A DNA stretch of 25,345 nt from Nemertoderma westbladi (taxonomy: Eukaryota > Xenacoelomorpha > Nemertodermatida > Nemertodermatidae). Where the stretch lies: contig JAUCBJ010008220.1 of assembly GCA_032718475.1 (NCBI GenBank), positions 1 to 25,345 on the forward strand. The letters run 5' to 3'. Positions 17,751 to 25,337 of this stretch are shown piece by piece. The notes beneath the pieces are model-generated. The model was not told the origin of the DNA. It was given only the letters and a program-made list of their open reading frames with translations, and ran no database searches. A program made the translations under genes and the position numbers. Every line of letters begins with the position of its first letter. Position 1 is the stretch's first letter.

Positions 17751-19379
17751 ATGGATCCCTATGACCCAAATACCCGAAAACTGCTAGGTGAAATGAGTAA
17801 GATATTTCATCGACCTTTTGGAAAGGGTTCAGCTGGCGCTGGTGGCCCTAAGAAACTGAAGCGTTTAAACATTGCGTCATCTACATATAAGCTTACAAGT
17901 TTTAATGTCGATGTGTTGTTGTTGCCGGGGTCTCTTTATTCAGTGGGGAATAATATCCCTAGACAGGGATCCAAAGAATATCTTGTAGACGCAGGATATC
18001 TTGTGAACGAAATTAATCTAAACAAAGAAATGACGAAGTGTCAGATTTTTACTGCACTTATTCGCGAGTTTAACCATAAACTTAAAACAAATATAGCAGC
18101 TGAGTCTTGCGACATTTTAGAATCGTGCTATAAGAAACTTATTGCTGTGGAGCAACATTTATCTATGGAAAACGAGATAAATGGCCAAACCGTTTATAGC
18201 CGCTTCCGGGGATGTGGAAGGAAGTTAATGTACTTTTTATGTCTGGATATAGTGGACAGTGGTGAGGCAGGTAAAGATATCGGGAAGTTGGATAGTAGAG
18301 GAACAAAGATTGAGATCGCTGGAACGGGGTTGGATAGCGGTGGTGGTGGCAGCATAGCGGGAATGGAGAGCAGTTGTGTGGAAATAGATAGCGGTGGAGT
18401 AGGGATTGATATCGGTGGAATGGGAATGGATAGTGGTGTTGTGGGAATAGATAGAGTGGGAATGGGAATAGATATTGGTGGAGTGGAAATAGATATCGGT
18501 GGAGTGGGAATGGATAGAGTGGGAATGGGAATAGATATTGGTGGAGTGGGAATAGATATTGGTGGAGTGGGAATGGATAGTGGTGGTGTGGGAGTAGATA
18601 GTGGTGAAGTGGGGATAAATTTTGATGCAGCGGGGATGGATAGCAGTGGTACAGGGATGGATTCAATTTGTAAACCAACTCTGATTCCTCGCATAATTTG
18701 CGATGTATGTGCAAAGTCACGACCTGCCTGTGAGAATCATTGTCATAACTGTTTAATGATCGCAGATGTGATAGAGTCTGAAAATGTTAACAATTTCCGT
18801 GAGCAGCATCCCAGAAAAAGGCGCCTACCTGTCCGTTATGTTCGTTCAATAGGAGAGGAATGCCCTGAATCGGATGAATCAGTCGATGAGGCAAATGAAT
18901 TTAGTAGAGAGGAGATTGCAAATGCAAATAGACGGTCAGTTTACTTTGCTAACCGGAACCAAGTAGTTGATAGAGATAGTGATATTATCCAGGTACCAGT
19001 GATATTGGAACCCCTGGGGTCCAATATGAGAAGCGATCTAGAAAACCTGTACAACGTATTTAAATCGGATGCAGATAATTTAACAAAAATGTATATATTA
19101 TTTGAAGTGCCCAGAACACGTGTTGTTGACAGTGTCTACGATATCTTAGAAGACAATGATTGCACTACTCCTCTGATAATGACGAAATTTATAGATGAGG
19201 AAGCCGTTGATACTGGTGGACCCACACGGGAACTCTTCAGTTTGTTCTTTACACAGCAGTCTGGAAACATGTTTAGAGGCTCGTATCCAAACTTCGTTTT
19301 TCGGCACAACCTTAGCTGCCTGGAAAAGTCAAAGTTTTCTATTCCCAAATCTCCTCTTACACGACTAGGCAAGCCATAG
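17751..19379 (+). pseudogene. HECT E3-ligase-like protein of the transposon, C-terminally truncated
   Basis: It opens at ATG 17751 and reads 542 codons. Residues 1-170: a globular part (LTSFNVDVLLLPGS, IFTALIREFNHKL) with the look of the N-terminus of transposon-associated G2E3-like proteins. Residues about 185-305: 7-residue Gly-rich repeats. Residues 317-334: a Cys/His cluster (CDVC...CENHCHNC) that may bind zinc. Residues 455-529: start of a HECT N-lobe, with IMTKFIDEEAVDTGGPTREL and FRGSYPNFVFRHN. The HECT C-lobe with its catalytic Cys is missing. From residue about 530 (SIPKSPLTRLGKP) the frame runs through the complement of the integrase gene to a TAG at 19377. It therefore cannot be a working ligase, but it could still act as a truncated or dominant form if expressed. 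The role in transposition is unknown. Confidence 0.78.
18303..18665 (+). repeat. 21-bp coding minisatellite (7-residue Gly-rich repeat)
   Basis: The 21-bp unit, exemplified by GGAATAGATATTGGTGGAGT plus one base, encodes G-[IVM]-[GE]-[IM]-D-[ISR]-[GV]-type heptads such as GVGIDIG, GMGMDSG and GVGMDRV. About 13 to 15 units lie in frame. Antisense frames across it are Pro-rich artefacts. Confidence 0.88.
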
Positions 19380-19951
19380 ATATCTACCGCAGAGAGGAAG
19401 TTTTGTAAAGCAGTTTGCGATCGATTATTATCGGCGCACATCAGAGCCACAACCATTCTGCTGTACCCATCAATAACTCCATGTAATACAAAGCTCCAAT
19501 TAATCAACTTATGATTGCTATCAACATGCCATAACTCTTTAGCTCCTTTAACATTGTAAACGCGCCGCTGAATCGCTTTACTTCGTCTCAGTGCTCTTCC
19601 AATTGGATCGATAATGTCTAGTCTTTCACGTAGTCTCTGTCGTTGAACATGTATACCAACTGCCCGTAAACCACCTTTCAAATATACCTCGCCGATATTA
19701 GGCGTATTGCTCAATATATGTCGTATAGCTTTATCAAGGTTGACATTAGCTATATCAGAGTATTTATTATTATTCAGTCCATATTGTTTACAATGCCTTG
19801 AAATAGTTCGTTCGCTAACATCCAAAATGCGTGCCGTATCTCTTCGAGAGAATCCAATATTCTGTAAATAGTGCAACTGCCTCTCCGTAATTTCGTAACG
19901 AGGCCTCCCACCGCTGATACCTCCAACCAGTTCTACATTGGCATCAGCCAT
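19322..19951 (-). pseudogene. HTH plus rve-type integrase (transposase), missing its C-terminus
   Basis: The start is taken at ATG 19951 (MADANVELVGG); the frame upstream has no ATG. Numbering from there: an HTH at about 22-58 (ITERQLHYLQNIGFSRRDTA, RILDVSERTISRHCKQYGL), a second helical DNA-binding part to about 135, then the rve core with Asp144 in ELWHVDSNHKLINW, IDGYSRMVVALMCADNN, and Asp201 in SRVRGDLGIEN. The third catalytic acid, expected roughly 35 residues later, is absent because the sequence turns into the complement of the HECT-like gene near residue 205. Integrases of this form (WHVDxNHKL...IDGYSR) are common in fish and invertebrate transposons. An intact relative would catalyse excision and integration with 6-bp duplications. 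This copy cannot do that alone. Confidence 0.85.
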
Positions 19952-20068
19952 ACAGCCATAGGCATAGCTGCACACGTGTAGGATAGTGAAGTGAAACGGT
20001 AGCAATAGGATGCAGGCTTATGTACTGTACTGCTGTAAATACTGTAATTATTCCAAATACAATGCCAT

Positions 20069-20082
20069 TTTAAATTTCCCGC
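20069..20082 (-). promoter_or_regulatory. E2F-like word in the right TIR
   Basis: TTTAAATTTCCCGC is the exact inverted copy of 17118-17131. With the next base it reads TTTCCCGCC, a textbook E2F-type site. Confidence 0.4.
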
Positions 20083-20103
20083 CATTTCATATTTTAATAC
20101 TTT

Positions 20104-20284
20104 CTCGGCCGAGAAAAACTCGGCCGAGAAAAACTCAGCCGAGAAAAACTCGGCCGAGAAAAACTCGGCCGAGAAAAACTCGGCCGAGAAAAACTCGGCC
20201 GAGAAAAACTCGGCAGAGAAAACTCGGCCGAGATCTCGGCCGAGATCTCGGCCGAGAAAAACTCGGCCGAGAATCTCGGCCGAG
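20104..20284. repeat. Array of thirteen CTCGGCCGAG palindromes (right TIR)
   Basis: Thirteen units start at 20104, 20119, 20134, 20149, 20164, 20179, 20194, 20209, 20223, 20235, 20247, 20262 and 20275. Eleven are perfect; those at 20134 (CTCAGCCGAG) and 20209 (CTCGGCAGAG) have one change. The 20209 variant is the complement of the CTCTGCCGAG variant in the left array, so the arrays share ancestry. A 15-bp period (unit plus AAAAA) dominates the inner part. Confidence 0.95.
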
Positions 20285-20376
20285 AATTTAGATACATCTT
20301 AAGTATAATATTTTTTATTGACACATCTTGAGTATAATATTTATTCAGATAGTTTTGGCGTAAACGGCGCTTCATA

Positions 20377-20382
20377 CGGGAC
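20377..20382. repeat. Target site duplication CGGGAC, right copy
   Basis: It directly follows the right TIR end and matches 16875-16880. Confidence 0.9.
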
Positions 20383-20627
20383 CGGTAGGCCTACAAATAT
20401 TTATCAGTTTACCTGATTTCAGTCTATCCGTCTTGTTCTGTTTGGGTAGAGTTGGTGAAACTTTCCTCAACCTATTATCTGGTTCTGTCCTACTATCCTA
20501 TTATCTGATGTACGGTACTGTGAAGTGTGAACTGGTTTTCGCATTATTATTTTGTATTTTATACAGTTGGACAGTGACCTGATTGCCTGGCAGTCCTGAA
20601 GTCTGCCTAGCGTTCTATATTACAGAC

Positions 20628-20640
20628 TACTGTATAGCTT
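20628..20640. repeat. Target site duplication TACTGTATAGCTT, left copy
   Basis: It is identical to 21581-21593, directly beyond the (TAG)n tail. Confidence 0.92.
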
Positions 20641-20646
20641 CTGTGA

Positions 20647-21550
20647 CACAGAAGCGCAGGTACTCTCACCAGATGGTGAAACTGAGTTTTTCTCAATCCT
20701 GGCTGGCGTACTGCAAGGTGACTCATTAGCACCATTACTATGTATTTGTAATTGTGCTGGATTACGCAATGAGGACGGCCACAAACGGTGAAGATCTGGG
20801 ATTCACACTTCTCAAGAACGCAGAAGTAGTAGATATCCGGCAACTACAGTCACAGACACTAACTTTGCGGATGACATCGCCCTGCTCTCTAATACGCGAG
20901 CAGATGCACAGCTTCTACTAAATAAAGTGGAGAGGGCTGCTAAGGAGGTTGGATTGCATATAAATGCTACAAAGACCGAATTCATGACCTTTAATGTTGA
21001 TAATAATCAACTAAGGAAGGTCGATGACTTCCAGTACCTTGGATCATGGATAGAGAGTAGCAAAAAGGACATAGAAGTTAGGAAAGCAAAGGCTTGGACA
21101 GCTCTATCAAAAATGGATACCATCTGGAAATCAGAACTCTCCAGGCACCTGAAGACTAAGTTCTTTCGAGCCACAGTGGAAAGTGTATTTTTATACGGGG
21201 GTGAGACCTGGACACTGACTAAATCACTTGAACAACGAATTGATGGTTGCTACACAAGACTACTAAGGGCAGCCGAGCTTTATGGTACAATACCACCTGT
21301 ATCAACCACCCTCCGTGAACGCAGATTAAGATTCAGTGGGCACTGCTGGCGAAGTAAAGACGAGGTCATACCAGATCTAATTCTCTGGCAACCAACTCAT
21401 GGAAAGGGTAGTCGTGGACGACCGGCAATAACATATATAGATCAACTTGAAAGGGATACTGAACTTGGGAGAAACGAAATTGCGACAACTATGGAGAATC
21501 GGGAAGCCTGGAAGGATCTCATTTCCACTGTCCGAGTTCGCTCGACCTAG
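20647..21550 (+). pseudogene. LINE-A copy 2, C-terminal half of the RT protein
   Basis: The translation begins with DTEAQVLSPDGETEFF and ILAGVLQGDSLAPLL, shifts frame near 20740 (a small insertion) and again near 20812 (a CT insertion), then reads TDTNFADDIALLSN, with the catalytic FADD intact. It continues open from about 20860 through FMTFNVDNNQLRKVDDFQYL, a thumb/connection region, and the C-terminal RLRFSGHCWRSKDEVIPDLI and GKGSRGRPAITYIDQL motifs, to RVRST and a TAG stop at 21548-21550. The C-terminal GHCWRSK...GRP.TYIDQL block is common in a widespread metazoan LINE group; I do not name the clade. The ATG at 20927 is only an internal Met. Confidence 0.85.
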
Positions 21551-21580
21551 TAGTAGTAGTAGTAGTAGTAGTGGTAGTAG
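21548..21580 (+). repeat. (TAG)n 3' tail of LINE-A copy 2
   Basis: Eleven TAG-type triplets, one changed to TGG, start with the stop codon itself and run to the target duplication. There is no 3' UTR. Confidence 0.92.
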
Positions 21581-21593
21581 TACTGTATAGCTT
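21581..21593. repeat. Target site duplication TACTGTATAGCTT, right copy
   Basis: It matches 20628-20640 and begins exactly where the TAG array ends. Confidence 0.92.
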
Positions 21594-21707
21594 GTGGGAT
21601 GGGGTAGGCCAAGCCTATTTTGTATTTGATTTGTTATTTACTTTAGGTCTATTAAATTTTTATTTATATGTTGAAGCTTTATATTTGATTTATATTTTAC
21701 TTGTGTA

Positions 21708-21891
21708 TTGACCGGACCCTTATTACCTGAGCTTTTTGTGACCGGACCCATAATCTTGTAACATGTCTTAAGTTTCGTTTATTGTTTTGGTTCCCACCAC
21801 CGCCAACACCTGAACACGCCTCTGTAACCCGGTCCCTTACTAATATGCTGCCTGCTCTTTTCTGCCTTTAAATGGCAATGGGTCCGGTCAA
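21708..21891. repeat. MITE-like unit with 12-bp perfect TIRs
   Basis: TTGACCGGACCC at 21708-21719 is mirrored by GGGTCCGGTCAA at 21880-21891. A further GTGACCGGACCC lies inside at 21739-21750. I find no target duplication, so identity as a transposon is uncertain. Confidence 0.5.
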
Positions 21892-22380
21892 CGGGTTCTG
21901 TCAATTTAGCAAAAGGTCTGTTCAGTAGACTTTGCCCAGTTAGTTTTTAGTACAAAATTTAGTACAGTCTGACAGTAGTATTCTGTACCTATTACATTTG
22001 TAGGTACCCGAATCGTGACTGTGCCAATGTTAGAATTAGGACCTACGCCTCAAACGACAGATTTACAGTACCAACGTCAAAATGACTTCCCCTGGAGCAA
22101 TAGGCTGCCACTGGAGAACCAAAGGCTCGACAGAGTCTTATGAGGAATAAATAATGCAGCCTTTTTAACGGAACTTAGCAAACCAACATAAACACCAAAG
22201 TAAAACCTCATAAGATAGCATTATATCGAACCCCTTGTCAAGTAGGCACTCTCCTTTGATCTTTTTTAGGTCGATTTTTAAAGGATTTTTCCAGGAGAAT
22301 GGCGAAAGCTAGAACGATTCTGTTTGCGCCATCTTATAGATGTCCCGAGCGCGCACAGCAGAGAAATATTTGGCAAAAAT

Positions 22381-22895
22381 CTGTTAATTAATTAATTAGT
22401 AATTAGCGATTAAAGATTTCTAATTGATTTTTCTCGAAAAGTATTTGGTTTTTCCCCTAGCAACGGATTTTTTTTTGTTCATCTCGGTAAGATCTAAAAA
22501 AAGTTCAGTCATCGCTATGGCCCTCCTATTACTGTTAATTAGTACTAATTAGCCGAAAACTAATTAGCCTCGTAACTCGAAAACACTAAGAGCTATGAAA
22601 AAACGTGACATCACAAAGTTGTTCGGAATTTTATTCTACACAAAAAAGTCTCTGGCGCCGATGCCGTATCTCCTACCGTTAATTAGTAATTAACTAATTA
22701 CCTAATTGGCGGGGGGGCTTTGTCCCCCCCCGCCCCCAAATCCTTATTCACAAGGTGTATCAAAGCGGTTTACTATTTTACAAATGATAATTATTCTAAA
22801 ATCTTTTGAATCGAACTAATTAACGATTTTACTAATTAGTAAAGTTTCCCAAATTAATTAATAATTTATCCAATCCGGCTGCAATTAATTAAACA
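22381..22895. repeat. TAATTA/AATTAATTA-rich cluster
   Basis: About fifteen TAATTA, TAATTAG or AATTAATTA words occur in 515 bp, grouped in four clumps near 22383, 22537, 22677 and 22820. They are homeodomain-type cores, but simple AT-rich repeat DNA is equally possible. Confidence 0.5.
22708..22734. repeat. G/C hairpin (GGCGGGGGGG / CCCCCCCCGCC)
   Basis: A 10-bp stem encloses a CTTTGT loop. It stands out in AT-rich DNA. Confidence 0.8.
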
Positions 22896-23570
22896 GCTGA
22901 GTCGTCAGCCTGGTTTGATGAACTTTATGAAATCATAAAGTCAGTAGGCCTAGTTGCTGTATGCCATTACTGACTAAAACTATATACCAAACACCTCTTG
23001 CCGGTAGCTATCTTCACAGTCTGTAGTGAGCACCGGTGCAGGTATGGTAGGCCTACATGTATGGCATATATAGTGGAGGTTCTTTTGGCAGATAGGCCTA
23101 GTCAAAACGTTACATCAGATGCCGTATTTTAGTCAAAACGTACCCTATCTTCATATAGTTGAGTATTGTCAATACAGGAATATCCAAGTACTCCTGTACT
23201 TAGTATACCCATCTGCCCATATACAGTAACTGGCTGACAGTTACCCTTAGATTGTAGGCTATAGATGATTGACGTTTCTAGCAATGTTCTTAACGTTGGG
23301 ATTTTACTGGAAGTTATTAATACCATAGTTTACCCCAAAAAAACTAAAATTACCCAAATCGCACTAAATCAAAATAAATCTTATAACAGCAACACGGGCT
23401 ATCTGACGATATGGATTAGATCAATGTAGTGGATAGTGACCATTGAAGGGCTTCTTATGCATGCAAAGGAAAATATGATCAGACCCAAATCACACAGTCA
23501 GACCTGATCTTTTGCTGATCAAATACCGGTAGGTGACTTTGCTGATATGCAGTAACATTTTACGGTACAA

Positions 23571-23840
23571 TTTGATGCGAAAATGTTTTGGCCAGTACTC
23601 TGAACCTTCCATTGGGGTCTCAGGTCACACGCCTACCGTGGTCACTGTATCTGGCACCTGATTGGCTATAATATTCAAACGCTGAAAACTTACCTAGGCC
23701 TTGACAATTAGTGATAAGATTTTATGCGAATATGTTTTGGATGGTGTTCTGAATCTCGCGTTGAGGTCCCAAGTCACCCCCATACCGTGGTCATCAGATA
23801 CGGCGCCTGATTGGCTAATTCTTTGAACGACGATAACTCG
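23571..23840. repeat. Diverged tandem duplication, about 149-bp spacing
   Basis: A segment from TTTGATGCGAAAATGTTTTG (23571) recurs as TTTATGCGAATATGTTTTGG (23721). Both copies carry GAGGTC/GGGTC, TACCGTGGTCA and CTGATTGGCTA in the same order. The inverted CCAAT core ATTGG is kept in both. Confidence 0.75.
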
Positions 23841-23930
23841 AGTTTGCTTCACTTTGGGATGAAGTTTGAAGGCTAGGAATATTCTCTGGATGATGCCCCA
23901 ACTCACTGATGATGTTTCATAGCTGTGACG

Positions 23931-24430
23931 ATGAGTTTAACTGGAGCATCGACTCTGCATACGAATTATCGAGCATGGCAATGAGTTTAACCACTGCGTC
24001 AACTCAGCGTACGAATTATCCTCCGTGTCAATGAGTTTAACCGCTGCATCGACGCCGCGTACGAATTATCCTCCGTGGAAATGAGTTTAACCGCTGCGTC
24101 GATGCCGTGTACGAATTATCCTCCGTGTAAATGAGTTTAACCCCTGCGTCGACGCCGCGTACGAATTATCCTCCGTGAAAATGAGTTTAACCACTGCGAC
24201 GACACCGCGTACAAACTATCCTCCGCGACAATGAGTTTAACCGCTGCGACGACGCCGCGTTTGAATTATTGATCGTGGCAATGAGTTTAACCACTGCGAC
24301 GACGCCGCATACGAATTATTTATCGTGGAAATGAGTTTAACCGCTGCGACGACGCCGCGTACGAATTATTGATCCTGGAAATGAGTTTAAACACTGCATC
24401 GACTACACGACACGTACAAATTATTGACTG
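23931..24430. repeat. 50-bp minisatellite, ten copies
   Basis: ATGAGTTTAA recurs exactly every 50 bp at 23931, 23981, 24031, 24081, 24131, 24181, 24231, 24281, 24331 and 24381. Each unit continues with a CCGCTGCGTCGACGCCGCGT-like part, ACGAATTATC and CTCCGTGGAA. Central copies are most alike and the edge copies are more diverged. The period is not a multiple of three and no frame stays open, so it is non-coding. Confidence 0.97.
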
Positions 24431-24441
24431 CGCCTACGAAT

Positions 24442-24814
24442 TTTATTGCTGGGACAACTTTACGAATGAAATATTATCCTCGGCCACTAATGCAATAAAT
24501 TAATATATAGTAATAATTTTTGCATTTTACGTAATTTACGTTTTGTAATTTTCAACAAATTTAAATTAAATTTATAGTACTGTAATGTTTTTGTTTTGTA
24601 ATAATTTATTGTAATAAATGCCAATTAATCTCAATTTACTTCTTAGTTCAACCTCTTACCTAGATATAACTACTAAAGTTAAATAAGAAACACAATTATG
24701 TGCTTATCAACCCCGCGGGATATATGTATTGGTTTTTTTTATTGGTATTGTTTACACAAATATTTTTTGGTAATTTTTTATTACCGGTATATATATAATT
24801 GTTCATTTAATTTT
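24442..24814. other. AT-rich non-coding DNA
   Basis: Very AT-rich, without ORFs or recognisable elements. Confidence 0.55.
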
Positions 24815-24816
24815 GT

Positions 24817-25337
24817 GTGTAAACGCTACGCCGACAACCACTGCTAACAATGGGAAGTATGAAAATGTATCCTGAGTTCGCGACTCTTGTTTATTGTTTT
24901 GGTTAGAATAACCTTCCACTGTAACCCGATCCGATTAATTTGTTTTAACAATGGTTGTCGGCGTTGGTTGTCGGTTGTCGGCATTTTTACACCCTTTAAT
25001 TTTGCAGTTGTATATTAACAATGGTTGTCGGCGTTGGTTGTCAATTGTCGGCGTTTTTACACCCTTTAATTTTGCAGTTGTGTATATTACAACAGGGCGA
25101 TATCCATTCATTTTAATTTTTTTGTTATAAAACAGTTTTAATTAATGCAAAGTAGCAAATGCCACGCTGTTATCCAACAACCACAGCTGAATTTGAAACT
25201 GAAACCTGTGCTAATGACTCTCGTTTATTGTTTTGGTTAAAATGACCTTCCGCTGTAACCTGTTCATTTACACTCATTTATAATTACCATTAATTAGTGC
25301 TAATAATGGTTGTTGGTTTTCAGCCTAGCGTTTACAC
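24817..25337. repeat. Compound repeat: 12-bp TIRs, 70-bp tandem pair and 334-bp direct repeat
   Basis: GTGTAAACGCTA at 24817-24828 is mirrored by TAGCGTTTACAC at 25326-25337. Inside, a 70-bp unit starting TTAACAATGGTTGTCGGCG repeats at 24945 and 25015, and a GACTCTTGTTTATTGTTTTG block at 24882 returns at 25216. Its core also occurs at 21776. The layout suggests a non-autonomous inverted-repeat element with internal amplification. The window ends 8 bp beyond it, so flanks cannot be tested. Confidence 0.65.

Larger units (their letters stand above)
16881..20376 (+). mobile_element. Two-gene DNA transposon (integrase + HECT-like), internally deleted
   Basis: The 3496-bp element begins TATGAAGCGG and ends in the inverted form GCCGCTTCATA-like (GGCGCTTCATA). 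It is flanked by an exact 6-bp duplication CGGGAC (16875-16880 and 20377-20382). The outer 92 bp of the two TIRs are 91/92 identical, and similarity continues through palindrome arrays to a shared GCGGGAAATTTAAA word. Two genes point inward: a HECT-like protein (plus) and an HTH-integrase (minus). Integrase-type transposase, a 6-bp duplication and TA-starting ends are compatible with my memory of the IS3EU group, but I cannot confirm that. High TIR identity suggests recent mobility, possibly in trans, because both genes lost their 3' ends. Confidence 0.92.
20069..20376 (-). repeat. Right terminal inverted repeat
   Basis: It is the inverted counterpart of 16881-17131, with a 92-bp tip at 20285-20376, an expanded palindrome array and the TTTAAATTTCCCGC word at 20069-20082. 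It starts about 118 bp upstream of the integrase ATG, so the TIR probably supplies the promoter of that gene. Confidence 0.92.
20641..21580 (+). mobile_element. LINE-A copy 2: 5'-truncated insertion with 13-bp target duplication
   Basis: The 940-bp insertion is bounded by exact TACTGTATAGCTT copies at 20628-20640 and 21581-21593. It begins in the middle of the RT domain, as target-primed reverse transcription often leaves it, and ends in a (TAG)n tail. It aligns with LINE-A copy 1 from its first bases (GTGACACAGAAGCGCAG). Confidence 0.93.
21594..23570. other. Non-coding stretch with small inverted repeats and TAATTA clusters
   Basis: I see no supportable gene in about 2 kb. It contains a 184-bp inverted-repeat unit (21708-21891), a CGTTTATTGTTTTGGTT word shared with the window's right end (21776-21792), CTTATGAGG/CCTCATAAG inverted words near 22138 and 22207, a TAATTA-rich zone (22381-22895) and a G/C hairpin (22708-22734). 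Confidence 0.55.

Noticed and set aside
18163-18720. Pro/Ser/Ile-rich minus-strand frames
   Set aside because: They are the antisense of the 21-bp coding repeat in the HECT-like gene.
19952-20005. Upstream extension of the integrase frame
   Set aside because: It has no ATG; the first ATG in frame is at 19951 and the HTH starts soon after, so the extension is not needed.
20104-20284. CRISPR-like or plain microsatellite reading of the CTCGGCCGAG array
   Set aside because: The gaps are only 2 to 5 bases and the array lies symmetrically inside both TIRs of a transposon, so it is a TIR feature.
20010-20291. Arg/Pro/Lys/Thr repeat frame on the plus strand and its mirror on the minus strand and in the left TIR
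   Set aside because: They are translations of the palindrome arrays in the TIRs and have no protein-like features.
22245-23560. Host exons
   Set aside because: I looked for open, codon-like stretches with splice-type borders on both strands and found only short, low-complexity frames.
23931-24430. Resemblance to a CRISPR array (constant ATGAGTTTAA at 50-bp steps)
   Set aside because: The intervals between the constant words are themselves homologous to each other, so there are no unique spacers. The context is eukaryotic and there are no cas genes.
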